Assembly (NCBI GenBank): GCA_051294375.1
Contig: JBJCIZ010000239.1
Location: 5,305,656-5,369,655, forward strand
From: Paraspadella gotoi
Lineage: Eukaryota; Chaetognatha
Length of the DNA: 64,000 bases
Direction of reading: 5' to 3'
The notes below the pieces were generated by a model, which made no database searches, was not told where the DNA came from, and saw only the letters and a program-made list of their open reading frames with translations. Positions 18,590-31,241 of the stretch are shown piece by piece. The number at the start of each line of letters is the position of its first letter. Position 1 is the first letter of the stretch. The translations under genes were made by a program, and so were the position numbers.

Positions 18590-19640
18590 GCCGATGAAAT
18601 TTAAATGCTAATGTATACAGCGTAAAATAATCTATCATGACCATAGATTATGGTATTAAAATATTTTTTGTCAAAATGCTTTCTTCTGAGGGTACTCGCC
18701 TAATTAAAAAATAATATTACTATATTGAGCAAAAATATATTTTTTTAAAATCTTAAAATTTTTTGATGGATTTCTGATTAGAGCATAAAAAGTTAAACAA
18801 GAAATATAATTACAGCTTTTAAAAATTCTTACGTTTTCTAAGTAAAATATAAAAAAACTGATAAAATATCTGAAAGATGATGATGATGATGATTTTTTCT
18901 ATTTTTTCTTATTTTTTAACACCACTTATCGTAAAAATATTTAAAAAAGAATCATTACTTTGTTGTTGACAACTTTTTATGAGCTATCTGAATCTGGTTC
19001 TTAAAATTGGAAAAAATTCAAAAAAAATTTTTTGGCCTTTCCTATCTAGAAATAAATATTAAAAAATTAATTACTAGGGTATAGAGCCATATTAGAAATT
19101 TTTGGTCCATTTGAAAGTATCTTAAAAATGTCTAAATATTCGTTTGAGCATGTACTCACTCAAATTTTTGACTCACCCCATTGAGTGCGGCTACCCCTAT
19201 CCTTGGCAGTTCGTTCTTTCATTTGTTTCGTCGTTTCGTTCATTTGTTCGTTTACTTCGTTCGTTCGTTTGTTCGTTTTGTTAATTCGTTAATTAGTTCG
19301 TTCATCTTTACGTTCGTGCCTACAGTTCCTTAGTTCCTTCATTTGTCTTTTGTTCCATTAGTTCGTTTCGCGTCTAAATTCAAACCGTTTACACGAAAAA
19401 CTACCCAGCGTTTTCAAACACACCATAAACCCATAATCCTAACTCGCCATAAGCATTATATAACCAAATGATTGATCGACGAAAACTTGTCCGATCCGCC
19501 TAAACTCCATGTCCTCCGGGCCGTCCGTCCGTTCCGTCTAAAAAAAAAAAAAAAAGCGTCAAGAAATTAACCAATAAACGAAGCTAATAACTTTTCTTTG
19601 GGGCACGTTTAAGGATACAGAGAGCGCGAGAGATTAAAAA
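18590..19640. other. AT-rich DNA with TTCG tetranucleotide tract
   Basis: AT-rich intergenic DNA. A degenerate TTCGTTCG/TTCA tract lies at 19205-19370. No gene is seen. Confidence 0.6.
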
Positions 19641-20009
19641 GGGTGGGGGGGCAAGGGGGGAGGAGGAGAGGCGCGAGGGAGAGGGGAGAGAAGGGGAGAG
19701 AGGGAGGGATAGAGAGGGGGGAGAGGGGGGGAAATATAATTGTATATCGAAAGAAAAATAAAGGCAGTCGAGGTTTTCGCGCCGCTGTGATGTTCTTAAG
19801 ATATATATGCGCTTTTTTTTTTGTAAAACGTTAGCGCATTATAAAATATACGTTATCTGATTTATCACTTTACTGCCCAGTTTTATTCGAAATAATTTTT
19901 TTTTAATATAAAATGTGATATAGATAATAATGAAACTATAATATAATTATAATACAAAAAAAGAATCATTAAGGTCATAGACATTAGACAAGCCTTAAAG
20001 TAACACTAC

Positions 20010-20150
20010 TGATGTAGTATTATTTCAAGTTATGAGTATTTCGAATTTATAAAAAGATAGACGAATATAATACACAGATTGGCTGAATGGCCGACTGACC
20101 GACCAAAAAAAGTGACTCGAATACTCGCGGCGCAACTAAAAAAAAAAATT
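20010..20150 (+). mobile_element. Dispersed repeat R2, copy 3 (partial)
   Basis: It runs through CCGACTGACCGACC, AAAAAGTGACTC and CTCGCGGCGCAACTAAAAA, the R2 3' end as at 51720-51805. Confidence 0.55.
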
Positions 20151-20382
20151 GACCGGTTGGGCAGGAATAAATAAATCTACTTAATCTTTCGTAACTTCAA
20201 TACCTTTCAAATCATAAAACTTCGCATATTATTGAAGAGCTGTGTTTGCTCTCTAACGCTACAGGGTGTTACTTTTCGAAAATCTTCTCAAATTAAACAA
20301 TGAAAAGTGCAAATTGCCAATTACATCGAACCGGATGACGGATCGAATTTTGACAGGAATAATAAAAAAATGATTAAAAGTC

Positions 20383-20515
<133 letters not shown>

Positions 20516-21011
20516 AAACGTCTCGAGGATGCAGACTTCAGAGGTTAATTGGATGTCAGAAAAAAAAATTATTTAAACAGCGCGAAACAGAGTACAGAGT
20601 AAATCGAGATTTGAAAGCGTCATGCGTTATACCGGGTGTTAAAACAATTTTGAATGAATTCCCAGCACGAGATTTTTATTTTTCAGATGAAAGAAGAGAG
20701 AGAGAAATGAAAATAAAGGGTTTTACTTTAATCGACCACCGGGTCTTTATTTCTTTTCTTTTCAGGTTTTTTTTTTTTGTTACTTTTTGGTCGGTCTGTC
20801 AGATAGTCAATCGATATAATGTTTCTTATGTTTCAACTGCTAATACTGAATTGTTTTTGATAATAATTGGCAGAAAAGTGGTGTACCATGAGAGGCTTAA
20901 TTTGTATGTTTTATAATTTAGCAGTTATATATCAAAACGGGTCGATATAGAAATCCACGCGGCTCTACCCCTTATACTTGCCAGTTCTTATTTTTGACTT
21001 GTAATTTTTGG

Positions 21012-21048
<37 letters not shown>

Positions 21049-21142
21049 NNNNNNNNNNNNNNNNNNNNNNNNNNNNNNNNNNNNNNNNNNNNNNNNNNNN
21101 NNNNNNNNNNNNNNNNNNNNNNNNNNNNNNNNNNNNNNNNNN
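21049..21142. other. Assembly gap (94 N) inside (GA)n
   Basis: GA flanks on both sides, so the missing sequence is probably more GA. Confidence 0.95.
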
Positions 21143-21462
21143 GAGAGAGAGAGAGAGAGAGAGAGTAATTTCCGTTTCAAGTAAAACGGGCGGGGAATGT
21201 TGGGGAGGAGAGAGAGAGGAAGGGAATAAAGATGGAAGAAGGGGAGGAGAGAAGGAGGAAGGGAGGAAAGTACAGGAGAAGAGAAGGAGGAAAGGAGTAG
21301 TAAGAGAGTAAGATAAATAGTAAAAGAGAAAAAGTAAGAGAAATAGTAAATGAGAAGGATGATATTAGTAAGAGAGATAAAGATGAGAATGTATGTAGAA
21401 AGCTTAGAGAAGGAAGAGGGACGGGAAAAAAAAATAAAGAAGAAGGCTGTAGAATGGAGGCG

Positions 21463-21727
21463 GAGAAGGAGGATAATAAAGGAAAGGAAATAAAAGAGAG
21501 GAAGAGGAGAATTAAGAAAAGGAGGAGAAAGGAAAGAAAATAAAAGAGAGGAAGAGGAGAATTAAGAAAGGGAGGAGAAAGGAAAGAAAATAAAAGAGAT
21601 AAAGAGGAGAATTAAGGAAGGGAGGAGAAAGGAAAGAAAATAAAAGAGATAAAGAGGAGAATTAAGGAAGGGAGGAGAAAGGAAAGGAAATAAAAGAAAG
21701 GAAGAGGAGAATTAAGGAAGGGAGGAG
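21463..21727. repeat. 50-bp purine minisatellite, 5 copies
   Basis: ATTAAG recurs at 21511, 21561, 21611, 21661 and 21711, an exact 50-bp period. The unit contains GGAGGAGAAAGGAAAGAAAA and TAAAAGAGA. Copies differ by a few substitutions. Confidence 0.9.
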
Positions 21728-21805
21728 TTTACCGTGGAGGATTTATTGCTACACTTTCCCAGATTAACAGTCGGTGGACCGGAAAATAAAGTCGATTCTC
21801 TCTCT

Positions 21806-21961
21806 NNNNNNNNNNNNNNNNNNNNNNNNNNNNNNNNNNNNNNNNNNNNNNNNNNNNNNNNNNNNNNNNNNNNNNNNNNNNNNNNNNNNNNNNNNNNNNN
21901 NNNNNNNNNNNNNNNNNNNNNNNNNNNNNNNNNNNNNNNNNNNNNNNNNNNNNNNNNNNNN
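21806..21961. other. Assembly gap (156 N) after (CT)n
   Basis: The left edge is a short CT run and the right edge is complex sequence. Confidence 0.95.
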
Positions 21962-22392
21962 AAGCACAACGTTTCTATTTCTCGTTTTAACTTGATTTAA
22001 AATTTAAAACTGCGACCGTCAGACGTCGCTTTTCTTTCTAGGTCGGTCGTCAGGAAAAACTGTGTACTACCCGGCCTTTGTACTTATTACTGTAGTTTGA
22101 AAGTAGTACAAAAAAAAAGTATTGAACCCAAAAATTCTAAAACCGAAACAAATTCGAAAGAAAAGAAAAAACAATAAAATGGCGAATAAAAAGAAACGTT
22201 TTTCACTCGACGAGTTTTATTTTGTTATTTTATTTTTAGCCAGAGTGAGAAGAAAAAGGCGAAATGCGTGGGCGGGCGGGCTGGGGGGGGCAGGGGGCTG
22301 GCGGGTTGGAGAGAGAGAATGGGAGATGATGGAATGAGCGGAAGGGGAAGGGAAAAGGGAATAGGGAGAGAAAGTGGGGAGAAGAAGAAATA

Positions 22393-22402
22393 NNNNNNNN
22401 NN
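22393..22402. other. Assembly gap (10 N)
   Basis: Fixed-size placeholder in purine-rich sequence. Confidence 0.95.
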
Positions 22403-22634
22403 TGCGAAAGAAGATGAAGGCAAAGAGTAACGGAGTCTTTTCTCCTCGTCGTTGTAGACCGTTGTTGTCGTCGTTGTTGTTGTCGTCGTCGTTTTTCTCG
22501 TTCCTTAGCTCAACCTTCATTGTTACTTTTCTTTTTCCTTTTTTAGAATATTCTTTTTTTTTTTCTCTGAAAGTTTTTTTTTTGAAAATGAAAAATCAAA
22601 GACAAAGTTGACGCAGGAACGAGTTCCGCTGCAT

Positions 22635-22740
22635 AAACGGATGTCGTTGTCGTCTTTGTCGTCGTCGTCGTCGTTTTCATCATCGTCGTCGTCGTTTTCG
22701 TCTTTGTCGTCTTTGTGGTCGTCGTCTTCATCGTAACCTT

Positions 22741-22787
<47 letters not shown>

Positions 22788-22790
22788 ATT
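22635..22790. repeat. (CGT)n triplet-rich tract
   Basis: TCG/TCT/TTT triplets, with a pure CGT run at about 22739-22787. Confidence 0.8.
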
Positions 22791-23131
22791 AGATTTGACG
22801 AAGTCTATGTCGTTGCGAACGTGGAGGGCGAAAGATCAGTCGACCTTTTTCTTCATGATGTCATGATAGTTTTTCTCCTCACCCCCCAATCCGCCCCCCA
22901 CCTTCCCTCACCGGACATATTCTTTCTCTTTTCCCTTCATCTCCTCATTTTTTTCCCCTTTTCATTTTCCCTTTAAACTTTATTTGTTTTCCACTAATCT
23001 CTACTCGCTCCCCATTTTTTTTTCCATCGAGCTTATGATTTTCCATTCGCCGAGTTTTTTTCCTTTCTTTTCTTTTTTTTATTTCTTCGTATCTTAGACC
23101 TCATTGACTGTCTCTACTCTTATTCATCATT

Positions 23132-23156
23132 NNNNNNNNNNNNNNNNNNNNNNNNN
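23132..23156. other. Assembly gap (25 N)
   Basis: 25-N placeholder between T-rich sequence and a CT-rich tract. Confidence 0.95.
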
Positions 23157-23164
23157 CATTACTC

Positions 23165-23214
23165 CTTTACTCTCTCTCTCTCTCCCTCTCTCCTTCCTCT
23201 TCTCTCTCTCTCTC

Positions 23215-23263
<49 letters not shown>

Positions 23264-23510
23264 TTTCAATACTCCTCCCTCCCCCTTCCTCTTCCTTCCA
23301 CCCTTCATATCCCCTCTCCCCCTCCCTTTCTCCTCCCGCTGTCTCTCGCCCTTCCCCTTTTAACCCTCCCCCGAGAGAGACGATTAGACCGCGATTAACC
23401 CCTCCTCACCCTCCCCCCCCTATCCCCTCTCCCTCCCCCCCCTCCATTAGACCACGCCGGCTATTCCCTTTTCCCCTCCCCTCTCTCTTTCTTCTCCCTG
23501 CCATCATTGC
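23165..23510. repeat. CT- and C-rich pyrimidine tract
   Basis: (CT)n passes into CCCCTCCC-type sequence. Pyrimidine bias extends over 350 bp. Confidence 0.75.
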
Positions 23511-23830
23511 CTCTGAATTAGCTCGGTCGAGGGACCTCGGTCATCTTCACTCAGCAGAGAATTCGAGAAAACGGACTCTCTCTCTATTATCATTACCTAT
23601 ACATGATAGCGTATTGCAGTTATCCTTATTACGAATCTAAACAAATAATTTGAAAAATAAATCTAATATAGAGAACAAGAACGAAAGAGTGAGAAAAAGG
23701 AAATAAGTAAAAAGTGACAAAGAAGAGTATTGATAATGTGAGAATTAATATGTAAATGAAGACATTCAAATAGAAGAAGAAATGTTCTCAAGAGAGACGA
23801 GAGGAGCAGAGGAGAAAAATATCTAGGGTT

Positions 23831-24420
23831 CTAAAATAGGTCGGCCGCTTGACCGTGGCCCCCTCTAAGCACCGAAAACCAAAAATTTCGCCATTCCCAC
23901 CCTCGACGTTCAATTTTTTTGTCCGTCAGCCCAGCGACCGTCCCGGGCCAAAAGAGAAAAACAAAAGAAAATAATTTGTCGACGAACCTCCCAAAAAACG
24001 TTTTCGCCGTCCCACTGTGTATTTTTCGATAAATCGGCGCGCGGATATGAAGAAAAGAAAAAGTAATTAAAAACGGATAAATTTGACCCCAGAAAAGGAA
24101 AAAAAAAGGGGAAAAAAAAAACCGGGAATATATCGGGACAGAAAATTCGGTTTTTGGGTGGAAAAAGGATCGCCTTGGCCTGAGTAGCGTCGGATTTTTG
24201 ATTGGCAAATGGAGGGAAATACGGTCTGGAGTAGCCCAGGGCTTTTTCACCTCTCGGGCGCGGTCCGCCCTCTTTCTCGGCCAATTCAACGTCACGAAAA
24301 ACCAGATTCCGGTCTACGATTTTAGGGGCGAACAGCGATGCCTCTTTTGGTTCGGAAGGAGGAGGCCGGGAGGGAGGAACCAATATGATTATTTTCCAGT
24401 TTGATGCGTTCCGGAGAGAA
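23831..24420. other. Complex CpG-containing segment of unknown nature
   Basis: Unlike its neighbours this stretch is complex, has many CpG and lacks simple repeats. Overlapping open frames of about 155 codons exist on the minus strand, but they match no family I recognise and are broken by A-runs. It could be an old gene fragment or a mobile element. Confidence 0.35.
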
Positions 24421-24749
24421 AATCGATATATTACAGGGGTGGGACCATGATATCGAGTACAAAATTTTAAAAAATCATTACTCTAAAACTTTAATGATTT
24501 TTTAAATTTCAATGAATTATTCGTATAAAAATTCTCTCTTTAGCTTTTAGAGAATATATTAATTGTTTTGATTATTATGCTTTTTTGAATTCCAGCCAAA
24601 GTCAAACTGGCCCTCATGTTTTCTCCGCGCGGTTTGGAAAGCAAAAAAAATTTGAATAACTTCAAATAATGTTTAATCTCATTTCGTAATACATAACAGT
24701 TAAAATATTGGAAGTACTTATTGTAGTATTATAATGCTTCTGGTAATAT

Positions 24750-25180
24750 GTGCAGGGGCCGGCCGAGGAGAAATTTGGCGCGGCCCCCCACTGGCCCCCT
24801 TGTGGGTACCTTCTTGCTCTCCATAATTTTTATGTTTAGTTTTCGATTACCGACTTTTCTGCTTTGAGGGAATTGCTCCAGCTGCTCAAACTTCTTGCCT
24901 TCTCTTATTTTTTTTTCCTTCTTCTTTTCTTTTTTTTCTTCTTTTTATTCTTTCGTTTCTTTCCTACTTTTTCTCTCCTTCTCAGGTGGCCCGGGCCACC
25001 GCCTGAGCGCAAAATGAACCTCCCCTCTCGCCCGCCCCCTGAATGTGGGCTTAAATAAATTTATTTATTGCGTATCCAAATCCGTTCAGGACAGGGAAGG
25101 TCGTTAAGTCTTTGTCTCTTTATAAGGTCCCCACCCTGTAGTTTGGTTGGTTCTTGCGATGCCATGTTTTAGGAGGGATA
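24750..25180. other. GC-rich palindromic segment, possible mobile-element remnant
   Basis: GGGGCCGGCC near 24755 and the palindrome GGTGGCCCGGGCCACC near 24985 lie among pyrimidine-rich DNA. No coding sequence is recognised. Confidence 0.3.
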
Positions 25181-25899
25181 TCAGATTGCAATTATTTTTG
25201 TTTCCCCAAGTTAAAAATTCGGAAAAGGAACATTCAAAATAGAAAGAAATGGTTTTTTTCCTGGCAATTATAGTGGATGAAACTAAAGTTTTTCGACGAT
25301 GGTTCGGTTGTTTGGGTTTGATAACAAAAATCGATTGGGTTCTTTACTCTTTACATAAATTTTAAAGTGGAAAACAAGTTGTCGAGCTCGACTCCCCTTT
25401 TGAGTGGTTGTGACATTAAGCCACATATGGGTTTAAAAAAAGAGAAAGATCAACCGCAAGGAAAAAATTCCCGCTTGTTGGTATTTATAATAGAATGACA
25501 ATGACCCAGTGACGGAACAATGTCGGACTCTGGCCTACGATCAATAGCGGGTAATTAATTAATTTATAATTATAACAAAACATCTAAACTAAATAATAAT
25601 TTAGTTGTTTTTAGGATGGCGATGTCCGTCGGATTGGACAATAATACCAATACGATTGACTTGATAGATTGATTTATTATTTGAAAATTAATTAATAGAT
25701 AAAATAAAGTTCGATTATTAAATTGACATGATTAATTTGTTTTTGATCTAATTATTGGTAATTAATTGCACTAATTGATTATACTGATTAGATTATTTGA
25801 TTAATTAATACATTCTTTATCATTAAATACGTCTTTTCGTGTTTATGTTTGAGTAATTCCACTTTCCACATTCGTTTTCCAAACTCCATGATGCCTGGA

Positions 25900-27720
25900 T
25901 AAGTGCGAAGAGGGTAAAGAAGGCGAGAAGAGAGGTGCATAGAAGAGACTTTCGAGAGGAGGTGGGAGAAGCAAGAGAGCGGGGAGAGAGAGACGGTATC
26001 TCTGGATGCACGGGTGGACCTCCCGAGTATCAGGAACACTTGAAAGTTTCGGGAGTTGCACAATCAAAAGTAGGTCACTTAAGACTAGGGCCCAGTAAGC
26101 GTTCTGGTGGTTACGCCAGGAGATTTTCTCCCTCGGTCACATTGGATAGGTCGAACCGTCCGTGGTGGATATGCTCGGGTATTCCACGACATGAGATGGG
26201 ATGACGAAGAGAGGTATGAGCAGAGATGAGGAGATTGAGCCAGTGCCAGGAGCAGAGAGGTAGGTAGGTGTCGATTTTTTTCCTTTTAAAATTTAATTAT
26301 AAAAAAAATCCAGTTAAGGTGAATATTTATCAACCAGCTAGTGTCGAGCACTATCATCCGCACCTCTGTCAAAGTATACGACCAATATCATGTGAGCATC
26401 CAGAAAGGTTGGTAGAATTTCTTTTATGCCATATTTCATCTCCAATCTCCCTTTAGACAACAAATTCCTTCTATTTATTTCCTTAAACGGATCATTTCCT
26501 CTTCAATAAGGGGTTTGTTTGTGCAAAGCATAGACCTGTGACAACAAGCATAAATCCAGAGGGATCCCTAAGATCACGCGCCGCCTAGAGATAGCGAACA
26601 TAGCACGGCCGTCCATCTGGAATGGTCGGAACAGCCTCCCATTAGATGATGCTCACCACCAGTGGATCGCGCGAGGGTGGGTATCTGGTCCGAGGGCTAC
26701 CACATGCTCTGGTGTCCTAGTTTGGTGCTTCTATTTCATGTTTCATCACCTAGACATTAACATTTTAATCCTTAAGCTTTTTTAACTTAACGAGTTAAAG
26801 CGTCTATTGCGACTTTAACGATTATGCGTAATTTGCATGTCTCTCTATTAGAGCTGAACCTAGCGATTCAGTGAGGCGTAGAGTGCTCAGTAGGATGGTG
26901 AATTCATCCCAAGCTAAAGTCACCCGAAAAAAGTTTGTTAATGTTTGATATTGTGTTAAACCATTTCTTTAAAACCATTCTTCCGCTCGTAGAGAGAGCC
27001 AAATTTTAGCAAGAGTTACGCAGTCTTTAAGACCAATTTAATATTGTTACTCTGGTTGGAGATCATTTCCCTCCGAGGTAGTGTCTTTCGTCCCTTGTCG
27101 TTCGTGATTTGTTGAGGTTTCCGGATTACACGTTTCTTTCATTGATCGATAAACCTGTCGGTGACGACGTGACTGTTCCCAGGTGAACGGATGCAGTTCC
27201 GCGTACGTCCGGTGCAGAAGGTCATGGGATCGTCGGTAATCATGAAATTAGAAGTCAGTAAGCGACTGTAATCTACACGTGAATCTACACTGAATCCTGT
27301 TAGAGAGTATTCGCGGTAGCACGCAAAACGATTGCCGATATAATATTATTGATGAAATGGTATGTAAGATTTAATGGAAGTCCCAATGCTGTAAGAAACA
27401 ATTTGTGAAAAATGTAAGTAGCCAGCTAGACAGCTTATGTGCCTATACACCAGTGTATAAACGTGGTCTCCCAGCCGTTAGAAAGAAATTCAGTGTTGTT
27501 CGTAAGAGTTTAAAACGTGTTCCGTATATTACAAAATGTCATACAAGTTTGAAATTTAATAAAATTTCTATATAAATTGCCGATTTAAGAGCGATGACAT
27601 GGCAAAGAAGTTATAGTAACGGTCAAAGTCCATGTCATTTTTCTTGACATGACCTTTTTCTTTAACACTATATTTACTGTGATACTCGTTGTAGACGTTT
27701 AGTATTGATCGTCGCCTTGT
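25900..27720. other. Complex single-copy-like DNA without a recognised gene
   Basis: About 1.8 kb of mixed composition with almost no simple repeat, unusual in this window. Open frames are short on both strands and none matches a known protein. It could hold untranslated exons or an old mobile element. Confidence 0.35.
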
Positions 27721-27819
27721 TATAGGTTCTCCGCTCGTACGCTTCCGTCTTTCATCTCGCTTTCAAATCTTATGCAAAACTCAGACTTTCACATAAGCCC
27801 CTTCTAAAGACTTGCCTAT

Positions 27820-28345
27820 TAATGTGTAGCCTCCTCTTCATCTACTCTCTATATCTCACTAGAATTTTTTTTTTCTTTTTTTCCTTTTTTTTCTCTTTTT
27901 TTTATTATCATATTTACTATCATTTTTTCCCCATTGATAGCGTTATTTTTTTGGCAGTTAATCTTTTCCTTCTTTTTTTTCCCTTTTTTTATTTTTTCGT
28001 TTTAAATCTCCGTTTGTCCGACAAAGCTTTTCCCGATAATAATTCTCCCCTTTTGTTTATAGACATTAAATAAATGAATCGGAAAATGAGGAAGTCTAAT
28101 GTGATTTTTTGAAAAAAAGAAGCTATTAACAGAAAATGAGAGAATGAAAGAACAACTAAAGTTGAAAAAGTGACCAAAAGAAAACAAAGAACAAAAAGTA
28201 TAAAATGACAAAACAATAAAAAGACGGAACAATGAAATGATAAAACAGTAAAATGATAAACTTGATAAAAATTAAGATGACAAGAAGACGAAATGTCGAA
28301 ACAAAAACAATGACAAAATAAAATGATAAAACGATGAAAGGAGAC
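27820..28345. other. T-rich then A-rich low-complexity block
   Basis: T-runs (27865-28000) are followed by a degenerate AAATGACAAAAC-type repeat (28195-28340). Confidence 0.6.
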
Positions 28346-28384
28346 TGTGAGAAAGTCTAGATTGAAATTTCGCTATTATCTCGA

Positions 28385-28490
28385 AAGAGTGATGGAGACC
28401 AAAGCCTGTCCAGAATCAGGGGCAAGATAGCTTATTTATTAAATGAATGGATTAAATTGGTTGAAAAAATTTCACGACTGATTGATAAAT
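28385..28490 (-). mobile_element. Dispersed repeat R3, copy 4
   Basis: Minus strand: CATTTAATAAATAAGCTATC then GGACAGGCTTTGGTCTCCA. It is inverted relative to the copy at 28830. Confidence 0.6.
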
Positions 28491-28829
28491 TATCAATAAA
28501 ATAACATAACAAAGCAAAGAAATCAAATGTTATAATAATGAAAAAAATATTTAACTATATTTATGATAAACCATTTAATGTCAAAACATGGAAAAACAAA
28601 AATAAATTTCCAGAAAATGACAAGATGCAGCCGCATCATGAACTTACCCTAAAAAAATGGGTTTAGCCTCAGCCTCACAAGGTTAGAAAGTATTTATTTT
28701 CATCTTTTACTGACTTGGGCCTTTGAGAGTTAATGGTCTCTTGGGCCTATTTTGTCATGCGATATTTGGGGCCTCGTTGGTTCCTTCATTTATTGAGGTC
28801 TCATAAAATCATTCCAAATTTTTGGCGGC

Positions 28830-29010
28830 ATCTGTTTATATGAAATTGGTACAACCAATATAAAAAATATTCATTCATTTGATAAATAAGCTATCTTGCA
28901 CCTGAATTTGGACAGGCTTTGGTTTTTTTCAGGCCTAAATCACTCTTACAAGATAATGACAAAACAGATCCCTGCAAGCTTTCAATCAAGACTCTCTCAC
29001 AGTCTAATTT
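28830..29010 (+). mobile_element. Dispersed repeat R3, copy 5
   Basis: GAAATTGGTACAACCAATAT, GATAAATAAGCTATCTTG, TTTGGACAGGCTTTGG and GCTTTCAATCAAGACTCTCT occur in R3 order. Confidence 0.65.
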
Positions 29011-29208
29011 CAAGAATTAAACATTATCCTCTCCAGTCTGCATTTCATTGTCTAATTTTTGCGGTTAGGATTTTCGAGCCTTTGAACTGAGAGTCCAATT
29101 TGTTTTCTTTTGTTTTGTGTTCTTTTGTTTTTCTCGGCCTCTTTTTTTTGGCTCTTGAGATTTTTGTCGTAATTGCATCCGTCTTCAGAGATGCGCAGGT
29201 GGTTCGAA

Positions 29209-31210
29209 CACAAGCTTTATTCCTACTTTCAAATTCAAACCCACAGTTTAAAATGTCGTTTAGATTAAACTAACAATAAGCTCCTTAGATGAAGAAAACT
29301 CTTTCTGTGTCTGAACCGTATTTTTTACCGTATTTTTTACCGTATTTTTTACCAAGCCTAAAAATTTCTTTTATTTGCACAATTAAATAAATTAAATTTT
29401 TCACAACTTTCAAAAACGAGAAAATAATTATTAATATACTCTTAAGTCTTAACCCACCCTAACCATAGCTTGTCCAAATATTGCCTAATTATTAAATAAA
29501 TGTATTATTTGTTGTAGAATCGTACGCACCATCCCCTTAACAAGTCCCAACTTCCGTTATTTCAACGGTTTATCGTTTTTCCTCATCTATGAAATTAAGA
29601 CTCGCAATAGAATGAACCCTTTGCCATCTCATTCAACGATATCTCACTTTGCCATCTACAACACGGATCGAGTTATCTCTTTGTGCCATCTTCCCCCCGA
29701 TTAACCGCGCCGTCGTCTCGTGCCATCGACCCAATTTCGGGTCAACTCAGCTTTTGTCCGTTTTGCGCACTAATCGTGTCGGTTGAGAAAACAGTTGACG
29801 TTCAACGCGGTTGTATGAAAATTGCTTATTTTGATACAAAAAATAATTCACATCAGTTATTTTTTTCATTCAATAATATTATTTAACATTTTATTCAATA
29901 TTTTTTGTTATATTTTTATATTCGCTTTATCAAAAATTAAAATAATTTATGAATTTTCTATATACTTTCTGCTCTAGTTTTTTTTTGGACTAAATATCAA
30001 GCATCAGTCCAATAATAAAAGCATAATGGGCTCTCTTAAATATAACTGTCAGATGCCTTAATAAAAAAGGTAATATTATTTTCATTGACAAATTAGTTTC
30101 TCGTAATTGTTTATGTATCTCTCTCTTCATTTATTTCTTTCTCCTCTATATTTCTTATCATTTATTTCCATAATTACCCTCCATTTTCCCGCCCTAAATG
30201 CCATCGTCTTATCCCAGATTTTTTTTTTCGTTCCCAAAAGATGGCACTTTATATCGAAAAGACGGCGATACGTCAGAATTGCCAAAGACGTTTATTTTCT
30301 TCGCAAATGGCAAAGGAAAAACGAAGTCCCTCTTGTTTAGCCTAATAATTGCTACTCTCTCTCGTTCTGCTCTCGGTTCTGCTCTCTTTTCTCTCTCTCT
30401 CTCTCTCGTCTCTCTCCTCTCCATATTGCTTTCTCTGCAATCCTCCTCCGCTACTATCTTTTTATCGGCTTTAATCAAACTCAAGTAATATATATTTCTT
30501 TTTCATGCGCGGTTTAAAAACGTCTTAATAATTTGATATTTATTATTGCTACTTGAGAAACTTGATCGGCGACTTTGCTCTCCTCTCTCTTCGTGTTCTC
30601 GNNNNNNNNNNNNNNNNNNNNNNNNNNNNNNNNNNNNNNNNNNNNNNNNNNNNNNNNNNNNNNNNNNNNNNNNNNNNNNNNNNNNNNNNNNNNNNNNNNN
30701 NNNNNNNNNNNNNNNNNNNNNNNNNNNNNNNNNNNNNNNNNNNNNNNNNNNNNNCTCGACAATTCATAAAAAAAAGTAACAAGGTAAAGTAATCCAACCT
30801 TCAACCAAAAATCCTCGAGAAATAATAAATTTATGAAAAAACCTAAATTTCTCAATTACATTAATACAAAAAAAAAATAGGCAACGATATCCAACGGTCG
30901 ATTCCGGATCATCCCGCCTTTACTGTACTCGAAAATGAATACAGGAAACCCGGCAAATAAAAAAAACACAGCAACCCGGATAAATGATCGAAAAAAAAAT
31001 CAGGAAAAGAGACAGACGAGGAAAAAAAGGTGGAACCTGGGAATTAATTAGAGGAAGAGAAGGACGACGACGACGACGACGACGACGACGACAACGACAA
31101 CGACGACGACAGCAATCAAAGCAAAAAAAGTTTCATTGCTCCATCATAAGATTTTAATATCGAGAAATAATTTTTTTTATTTCTCTCTCTCTCTCTCTCT
31201 CTCTCTCAAA

Positions 31211-31241
<31 letters not shown>

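Noticed and set aside
23831-24383. Two overlapping 155-codon minus-strand frames
   Set aside because: No domain, no start context and many A-run-derived Phe stretches. Reported only as an unexplained complex segment.
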